Shown here piece after piece: positions 56,938-64,000 of a DNA stretch of 64,000 nucleotides. Each line of letters starts with the position of its first letter. Position 1 is the stretch's first letter. Source of the stretch: Aristolochia californica (taxonomy: Eukaryota > Streptophyta > Magnoliopsida > Piperales > Aristolochiaceae); the NCBI GenBank assembly GCA_029961685.1, contig JARWKL010000009.1, forward strand, positions 30,009,208 to 30,073,207, read 5' to 3'. The position numbers and the translations under genes are program-made. Below the pieces are notes generated by a model. That model saw only the letters and a program-made list of their open reading frames with translations, was not told the origin of the DNA and did no database searches.

Positions 56938-59027
56938 CTAACAGAAATTAGAAATATTTTTGGGATTTTCTTCAGAGTTTCCTTTCAGGAATGCCTTGCA
57001 CAGAACAATAAGCTCATCTAGGTTCAACTTGTTCTCTTCAAAACTTTGAATAGCCTCCTTTGCAACTTCAGCCTACAGGATAGATGGTCATAAAGAGTTT
57101 ATATTTCAGACTCAGATAAAACACAAGAGTACTGAACCTAAAAATGAACAAGTTCAGTATTTGATTGCTAGATCATAACCACACTGCTGCAAACACTTTA
57201 GTATAGCAGTTGTCCTACCACAGAGATATGTTGAAAGTCATTATATATTTCAAACCGAAACACTGAAGCACAAGCATGGTACACGGAATTGTTGTCTCCA
57301 GCAGAACTGGACAAACTAGAGCAACCACTACAACATGTTCTGGTCTCCACATCTTATTTCAGTCTTTTTCAAGGTTCATCACTAATGCAATCCAACAGCA
57401 AAACCAAGGCCACCTACTGTCACCAGGCATACTTTTCAATCCGGTTTTCCTAAAGAATAATGATTTTAACACATTTGTGTACCTCAAAACTTGTACAGTC
57501 TGAGGTGAGCTGATTATTGAATCCAAAGTTAGCTGCAGAAACTCATAACCACATCAAGCTATACAAGTTCAGAGAAACAATTTCAAGGTATATGTCTTGC
57601 ATGTGAACTTCTGAACTCGTTGAATAACTTCCATGAAGGTAACTTATTGATTCCACAAAAACATTTTTTGGTCTTTTGCCAGATTCCTGCAACCATACAA
57701 GAAACTTACTATTCCACAACCTGGACTGAAACTTGTCTTAATCACATCTTCTGTTTACTGAGAAAATAGCTTCCTTAATGGCATTTCAAGAATTCATAGC
57801 TTTACTACAGCAAATGTGAAGAAAATGAGAGATGCTTAATTATCACATATACAAATAAAGGTGAAGATTTTTTGGCAGAAAATGATGAAAACCTAAAGCC
57901 AAAAAAAAAAAAAAAAAGAAAGAGAGAAAAACTAGAAAGGATACACGTACACTTATTGTATCTGTCGCTAGTAATCCCTCAATGATCTCTATCATGACAT
58001 CCTTGGTAAATTCTGGATGGCATTGTATGCCAAGAACATGGCTTCCAACTGAGAACATTTCAATATTCGTTTTTGCTGAAGAAGCCAAAACCACAGAACC
58101 TGGAGGGGCGCATGATACCTGAAATATGGTTAATATTTAAGGACAATTCGTTAGATTTGAAGAATCTGTAAGTACTTCATTCTCTTTCTCCAAAAGAAAC
58201 TCATCCCAGAGTGGTCTAGATAACAGGGATCATTTTTTCTATTCTTTGAAGTACAAGTTCATATGATCAAATTCACTGATGCTCTGAATTATGATTTAGG
58301 CATGATTTACGATTCTCACATTTTAATCCATTAAGGCATTCACTACCTTGCAAGAACCTCTGTACCATCCCCTGCCTTTTTACAGAAGTAAGAGAGTAGG
58401 TGCAAAACTGAGGTACCTGATCGCGATGACTCTCGATCACATTGAGAGGGGAAGTTAGCTGCAGTCCGTAAAGTTTGGATACAGCCCCAGTATCGATGTT
58501 AACACTTTTCACGCCGAGCTCCCATCCGACTGATCCTCTTCCAGTTTCGCCACCAAGAGCGCGCGCTAAGATCTGGCTAGCACCGATACGATTATGCTGC
58601 CAATTATATAAAAAAAGAAAAAATACCAAAGAAAATAAAGAAACCATGAATGAAGAGTCGAACACGATCGCTGTACCTGGTGACCGAAGCAAATTCCGAG
58701 GAGGTTCTTCTTGTTAAGGTGTAGGAAGCGAAGGAGGTCGCAGAGGCGTAGAATCCAGGGGATGTCTTGGGCGTGCGCGTCGGCCGTGCTTCCGGTGATG
58801 ACGAATCCATGGTAGGAGTGAAGGAGGTGGTCTTCACCCTTTTCCTCGAAGCTGAAATCCCCGTCGACGACCGAGAATATGTCCCACTGCTCGTCGTCGC
58901 CGTCCCTCAGGAGGAGCTCCAGCATTCGGCCATATCCTCCGTACGTGCGCTTCATGGATTCAGTGGAGTGCACCGTCTGGAGCACGGCGAAGCGGCGGCG
59001 AGGGCAGGCCGACGGCGTTTCGTACAT
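56938..59027 (-). CDS. Class I glutamine amidotransferase / gamma-glutamyl-peptidase-like enzyme
   Basis: Plant members (GGP family) hydrolyse gamma-glutamyl bonds, for example of glutathione conjugates in the cytosol; the precise substrate here is inferred only. Exons (minus) 58677-59027, 58417-58572, 57951-58118 and 56938-57072 are all phase 0 and give 269 aa. Motifs: RRFAVLQTVHSTE and YGGYGRML near the N-terminus, YHGFVITGS, oxyanion/nucleophile LLGICFGHQ with C113, ILARALGGETGR after the first intron, SHRDQV, and GIQCHPEF with H203 and E205 completing the Cys-His-Glu triad. The C-terminus ends VLCKAFLKG plus a 13-residue tail. For exon 2, ATC at 58572 was chosen as first codon because it restores the family's GHQ-ILxRALGG join. 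Length is about 20 aa longer than GGP1. No lesions seen. Confidence 0.92.
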
Positions 59028-59343
59028 CTCCGCGCGGGTCCACTTTCATCATACACGAAAACTAGATTCCGGACCATAAAGAAAATTACATACCTAAACC
59101 ATGAAATCTAGTCTAAGGACCCACGAAATTTGGACCAGGGCGAGTCAGGTTGGTCCTGGTGAGTGTGAAAGGTGTACTCCAAGTAGCTCAGGAGGACTCG
59201 AAGAGCATAGAACAAACCCTTGACTCAGCCCTGCAAGTTGCAAAACCATGCTTAAGGACAGGTCTGCTTCCTTACCTCATAATGTGGTGCCTCTGGTGCC
59301 TCCTTTGTTTCTCTTTCTGTTTTCACCTAGAATAAGGGGCGTG
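59028..59343. other. 5' flank of the amidotransferase gene, nothing recognised
   Basis: Should hold its promoter. No clear TATA box chosen. Confidence 0.4.
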
Positions 59344-59386
59344 TTAGTGCATCCAGAGGGAAAGTGATTTCACTCACTTTCTCACT

Positions 59387-59414
59387 TAGGGGGGCTTAGT
59401 CCACAATGAAGTGG
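59387..59414. repeat. Inverted repeat, left arm
   Basis: TTAGGGGGGCTTAGTCCACA, continuing ATGAAGTGG. Confidence 0.75.
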
Positions 59415-59580
59415 AATGAATTCCCCCCGTATTACCTAGTTCATCCCACTTATGGCGTTAGAATGACTTGACTTGAAGTGAGATAACACCATTTCATCTC
59501 CTCAGGCAAAAACGACGGAATTCTGTTTCCGCCCTTTTTTCAAGTCATCCACTTATCGCGAGCGACGGCGTCGCTTCTTC

Positions 59581-59980
59581 CCCCCCCCCCCCCCCCCCCC
59601 CCTCCGAAACAAAAAAATCACGCTCATTTCCTTTCTCCTCTCCTCTCGCTCAGCCTTCGTCTCTGGACGAAAATTTTCGCCCGACATCTTCTCTCTTTTT
59701 CGCTGTCTCTGCTCGCTCGGCTCTCGTCTGCTCGCTCGGCTCTCGTCTGCTCGCTCTGCTCCTCTCGCTCGGCGCTCGTCTTCGTTCTCTGCTCCCTCTC
59801 TCTTGTTATCTCTCGTTTTCGCCCCATCTCCCTCTCTCGTCTCTTTCTCTCTCGGCCTTTCTCTTCCCTCTCCCTCTCTCTCGTCTCCCTCTCTCTTTTC
59901 CCTCTAGGCCTCCATCTCTTTTCACTCTCAGCCTCCCTCTTCCTCCTCATTCTCGCTCTTCTCTTTCCTCCTCCCCCGAT
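59581..59980. repeat. Poly-C run and CT-rich low-complexity tract
   Basis: 22 consecutive C followed by about 370 bases rich in CTCTCTCG/CTCGCTCGG. A similar CT-rich tract lies at 63030-63290. Long frames here are composition artefacts. Confidence 0.8.
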
Positions 59981-60234
59981 TTCCTTTGATTTAACCTATT
60001 CCGGTTTCGATATCCTTCGATTTCCTTCAATCTTCTTCTATTTTCAACAGTTAGGGGTCGATTTCTTCCATTGGGCTTACATTTCCCCATTCGACGCTGA
60101 TTTTCCCCAAATTTCAGAAGGTAATCCGAAACCCTAATTTTTTTTTCAACTAATTTAGTTTTGTGTTTGAGTTAATTTTAATTTTTGTGCATAATTTATC
60201 TTGATTGTGGCTAATTTTAAAACGTTAGACAACT

Positions 60235-60649
60235 TTGGAAGCTTATTATTCTGTTGGCCAGTTTTATACGAGGCAGGTTTCTGGAATCTGGATGCCACGA
60301 TGGATATTTAATCTAGTGGTAGCTGATCTTTCATTTCTGGTTCCACTCTTACTTATCTTTAGGTCCATTATCATAATATGTTTCACCCACAATGTTAATG
60401 TTGGATGCAGGGCCCTCTTTTCCAATTGAGAACCGAATAAATCCAGTCACCATGAGGGCACTGAAGACCCACTTAGACCGTGCAAAAAGCCTTCCATTTG
60501 TAAAAAGAATTTCTGATTTCCATTTGCTGCTGTTGTTGGCTAAGTTTCTGGATGTCAATTCTGATGTACCTGCATTGGCTGAGTGTGTGCAAGTTCAAAC
60601 TCCTATTCCAGAGGGAGAAACTTCTCTGTGTTGTATGTTGTGTGGTTGA
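60235..60649 (+). other. Unassigned plus-strand frame next to the PPR fragment
   Basis: The frame 60392-60649 (MLMLDAGPSFPIENRINPVT, then MRALKTHLDRAKSLPF) is compact but matches no family I know. It could be another gene fragment carried in the same element or chance. Confidence 0.2.
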
Positions 60650-61214
60650 ATTTAGGTAAAAGTAAACGCTAGGCGGTCTCCAACATATCGTTGAGGGAGA
60701 AACTTCCCCATCGGATAAAGGCTGACTTCTTTGCATTTTGTTTTCTTGGAGCTGTTTCTATGAAATTCTCACGATTTTAAAATAAACTTGAGGTAAAGTA
60801 GAGTGACATTCAGTGTTTCACTGAAAGGAGGTTTGGAAGACCACAGAGCGGAGATTATTATGTGAGAATAGATCCAGAAATTTTATCAGTGCTGACTTAG
60901 ATGAGTCAATATGGTTCCTTTAGAAGATATAGCATAAAAATCAGTATTTTGTTTTTGAATTTATTGTAGAATCATAAACCGAACTAAGCAGTAAGTCTTT
61001 TATAAATTGGCTTGAAGACAGTTGTTGTACCTGATAGCTAAAGTGTATCAGCGCGACCTTGTAAAAGGTCTTCTCTTCTGTGAATAGCCAGTTCAGTGAA
61101 CTAGTTAAGGCTTTTCTTTGCATAGCCAATTGAGCGAACTAGTAAATGCTGTATGGAAAGGTTGCATATGTCTAATGGATCTTTGATACGACTTGGATAT
61201 GATGCCGATTCCTT

Positions 61215-61894
61215 TCAGCCAATGCACTTGTTGATATTTATGCTAAATTAGGAGATATTGAAGCTGCTATGATGGTTTTTGAGAAAATTTTGCTACCTGA
61301 TATTGTTTTATGGAACACTCTTATTGTAGGTTGTGCTCTTCATGGTTTCCATGATCTAACACTGGAATTGTTGCAAGAGATGAAAGTGTTAGGCACAACT
61401 CCAAACAAGTTCACTCTATCTAGTATTCTTAAATCTTGTGCAAGCATGGGAATGATCGATTTGGGCAGGCAAATTAATTCACATTTGATCAAAGTGGGTT
61501 TTGATACTGATGTATTTGTCTGTGTGGGACTTGTTGATATGTACTCAAAATGTGGTCTTATGGAGGATGCAAGAAGGGTTTTCAATTTGATGCCTATGCA
61601 TGATTTAATTTCTTGGAATTCTATAATCTCATCCTACGTACAAAATTTGAATGATGAAGAAGCCATATCACTTTTCTGTGAGATGCAAAAAGAAGGGTTT
61701 AACTGTAACCAGACAACATTGTCCACTATTCTGAAATCAATTGCTAGCTTGCAGTTAATTGATGCGAGCAAAGAGATCCACTCATATGCTATCAAATTGG
61801 GGTTGGAGTCTGATGTTTATGTCACCAATAGTCTTATCGATCCATATGGCAAATGTCATTATACTAAGGATGCAAGGAAAGTTTTTGTCATTTT
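61215..61894 (+). pseudogene. Truncated PLS-type PPR gene fragment
   Basis: PPR proteins bind organelle RNA, one base per repeat. About six repeats remain: NALVDIYAKLGDIEAAMMVF, DIVLWNTLIVGCALHGFHDL, TPNKFTLSSILKSCASMGMI, DVFVCVGLVDMYSKCGLMED, ARRVFNLMPMHDLISWNSII, TTLSTILKSIASLQLIDASK, then SLIDPYGKC. The frame is open for 220 codons from the ATG at 61269 and extends upstream to about 61215, but has no N-terminal targeting region and no E/DYW domain. It stops abruptly after DARKVF, where the AT-rich tandem array begins. It is probably a captured gene piece in the element 59344-62899. Confidence 0.85.
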
Positions 61895-61959
61895 ATACCT
61901 TTTTGTCACGTGTTTTATTTTTATGTATTAAGCATTTTTATACTATATATTATGTTATT

Positions 61960-62705
61960 ACAAAATAATTTATTTATTAATTATATTCATTTATGTTATT
62001 TTTAACTGTTTTATGTAATTTAAATAATTTATTCTAGTCACACGTAATTAGTATATTAAGTTATAATCAACTGTAATCATTAATTGGTTTAATTATGCAA
62101 TTTCTATAATTAATTAAATAATTAAATTTATTTATTATATTCCCTTATATTATTTTTTAATTTTTATTAATTTTATATAATTTATTTTAGTCACACGTAA
62201 TTAGTATATTAATTTATAATGAATTTTAATCATTAATTGGTTAATTATACAAATTCTATAATTAATTAAACCATTATGTTTATTTATTATATTCCCTTAT
62301 GTTATTTTTTAATTTTTATTAATTTTATATAATTTATTCTAGTCACGCGTAATTAGTATATTAATTTATAATGAATTTTAATAATTAATTGGTTAATTAT
62401 CCAATTGTTATAATTAATTAAACCATTAGGTTTATTTATTATATTTCCCTTATATTATTTTTTAATTTTTATTAATTTTATATAATTTATTCTAGTCACA
62501 CGTAATTAGTATATTAATTTATAATGAATTTTAATCATTAATTGGTTAATTATCCAATTTCTATAATTAATTAAACCATTATGTTTATTTATTATATTCC
62601 CTTATGTTATTTTTTAATTTTTATTAATTTTATATAATTTATTCTAGTCACACGTAATTAGTATATTAATTTATAATGAATTGTAATCATTAATTGGTTA
62701 ATTAT
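61960..62705. repeat. AT-rich tandem repeat, about five copies of about 152 bp
   Basis: The word TAGTCACACGTAATTAGT recurs at 62035, 62188, 62340 (one change), 62495 and 62645, spaced 150-155 bp, with AT-rich spacers nearly identical between copies. Confidence 0.9.
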
Positions 62706-62870
62706 GTACTCATTCTCTTCTTTATTTAGAAAAGGACACTAGAATCTGTTTTCCGAGCACTAACACTAGAATCTGTTTTCCAGCCACTTCAACTGGCCTG
62801 GACTAACACCCAAACATGAGTTGAAGTGGAAGCAATTCATCTCACTTCAATTCAATTTTCCACTTCATTT

Positions 62871-62899
62871 CCACTTCATTGTGGACTAACCCCCCTTAC
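62871..62899. repeat. Inverted repeat, right arm
   Basis: CCACTTCATTGTGGACTAAC, continuing CCCCCTTAC. Confidence 0.75.
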
Positions 62900-62908
62900 C
62901 CAAAATCA

Positions 62909-64000
62909 TTAGTGCATTCACATGATGGAAAGTGAAATCGTACTCACTCCACGGAGTGTAAAACAAGTGAATGTGAATTCTTACCCTAAACCCATTTCAT
63001 TAACCTTCACTTGCTAGTTTGACACTTTTTGCATCCCCCTCTCTTGACCTTCCCTCTCCATCCTCTCTTTCGACCCTTTCTACTTCCCAACCCTCATTTC
63101 TCTCCTCTCTCTCTCTCTCTCTCGACTCATCATCTCACCGTGCAGCCTCCTCTTGTCGTTTCTTCTTCCCCCTCTCACTGTCTCAACTCCTCTCTTTCTT
63201 CTCTCTCTTGCCATCTCAACTTTCTTTTTTCTTCCCCCTCTCATCGTTCGAACCCTTTTCCCTCTATCAAAGTCTTTTTATTTTTTATTGGTTATAATTA
63301 ATTAAACTAATAATTTTATTTTACTTCATAATTATATTATTAATTTATATTACACTAAAAACTATCTTATGTTATTAATAAAATACCATATTTATTTATT
63401 TATTATATTCATTACTATTAATACGATATTAAATTACTAATTTAAGAGTGATAAGTAAGATATTGTTAAACTAAAAATTTGATCAAGTATCTAAGCATTA
63501 TAAAAGTAAACATTTTTGTTTGAGTATTCTATATTTTATAACTAATTAAATAAATAATTTAAAATTAATCATACTTTTGAATTGGAAATTTTAATGTATT
63601 AATTTTTTTAAAAAAATAATAACTCAAATAACTAACTTTTCAACTTAATATCACAAATGCCCAACTTTGATCGGTAAAGTGCATATGTACAGTCAAAGGT
63701 AACATGTAAGTTTTGACTGTTTACATGGTGCCACATCAACACCCGAAGAGTCTAACAACATGTCACCCACCATGTCATCAAGATAAATATTAAAAATACA
63801 TATTACTTTTTTTAATATATATATTTTTAATTAAAATATTTTAATATTTATTATATATATATTTATTTATTTATTTAAATATTTGAAGAGTAAAAAATAT
63901 TTAAATTTTTTTTTTAATATTTTTAAATATAAGGTAATAAAGCGTGTAATGATAAATTAGAATTTTAAACTCTAAAATAATTTTTCAAAAAAAATCAATT
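62909..64000. other. Possible second copy of the same element's left end, then AT-rich DNA
   Basis: TTAGTGCATTCACATGATGG followed by a CT-rich tract (63030-63290) mirrors the order at 59344-59980. The remainder to 64000 is AT-rich with no gene recognised. Confidence 0.35.

Larger units (their letters stand above)
59344..62899. mobile_element. Candidate TIR transposon enclosing a PPR gene fragment
   Basis: 59387-59414 (ending TTAGTCCACAATGAAGTGG) pairs with 62871-62899 (starting CCACTTCATTGTGGACTAAC) as an inverted repeat with two or three differences. Outside each arm is a directly repeated word starting TTAGTGCAT (59344 and 62909). Enclosed are a CT-rich stretch, a PPR fragment and an AT-rich tandem array. 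No transposase was recognised. Target duplications not determined. Confidence 0.45.

Noticed and set aside
57276..57503. 75-aa plus-strand ORF
   Set aside because: Lies in an intron of the minus-strand amidotransferase gene, with no conserved features.
59624..59950. Arg/Glu-rich minus-strand ORF of 108 aa
   Set aside because: Low-complexity translation of a CT-rich tract, no domain.
61960..62705. CRISPR-like repeat array
   Set aside because: Units are about 152 bp with near-identical AT-rich spacers in a plant nuclear genome; this is a tandem satellite-like array.
63019..63301. Ser/Leu/Phe-rich ORFs of about 90 aa
   Set aside because: CT-rich low-complexity sequence in two overlapping frames, no conserved words.

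Overview
This is a 64-kb piece of a flowering-plant nuclear genome. The evidence is GT-AG introns, plant-specific gene families (R2R3-MYB, BEE-type bHLH, PLS-type PPR) and heavy loading with plant Copia elements, RNase-H-encoding LINEs and small TIR elements. The species cannot be named from sequence alone. No bacterial, viral or CRISPR-like locus and no RNA gene was recognised.

Host genes in order: (1) the last two coding exons of a glutaminyl-tRNA synthetase (+, 4118-4247 and 10028-10125), split by a 5.8-kb intron full of insertions; (2) a complete three-exon subgroup-20 R2R3-MYB gene (-, 16329-17629, 288 aa); (3) a dismembered alpha/beta-hydrolase gene (-, exons between 20110 and 31280), with an ~8.9-kb Copia element apparently inserted in an exon, a 161-bp tandem duplication creating an in-frame 42-nt mini-exon, and an LTR element in its 5' part; (4) a five-exon BEE1/BEE3-type bHLH gene (+, 39542-40821, 282 aa); (5) a six-exon cyclin T gene (+, 45034-55745, 467 aa from an internal ATG), with a 7.3-kb repeat-filled intron and frame lesions upstream of that ATG; (6) a complete four-exon class I glutamine amidotransferase / gamma-glutamyl-peptidase-like gene (-, 56938-59027, 269 aa); (7) a PPR gene fragment (+, about 61215-61894) enclosed by inverted repeats together with an array of ~152-bp AT-rich repeats. 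Exon phases were checked by hand for genes 2, 4, 5 and 6 and each sums to an uninterrupted frame.

Mobile DNA fills most of the rest. A minus-strand Copia relic (about 600-3690) holds a LINE with a 12-bp target duplication. A Copia element (21280 to about 30128) holds one LINE in its 5' LTR and two in its body. Short LINE tails sit in the synthetase intron. The cyclin T intron holds a LINE relic and head-to-head Copia fragments that could fold into a long hairpin.

The most interesting object is a 4.38-kb LTR element (31581-35959, two 343-bp LTRs, target duplication GATAG). In place of gag-pol it carries fused, intronless pieces of unrelated host transcripts: 3-ketoacyl-CoA thiolase, an AIP2-like RING E3 ligase, a CDKAL1-like tRNA methylthiotransferase, and probably PPR and BRCT pieces.

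The functional genes are unrelated housekeeping or regulatory loci (translation, transcription factors, P-TEFb cyclin, glutathione or amidotransferase metabolism). There is no operon-like organisation. Two low-AT, intron-poor stretches (about 13100-13690 and 14630-16020) resemble organelle intergenic DNA and are flagged as possible nuclear mitochondrial insertions.
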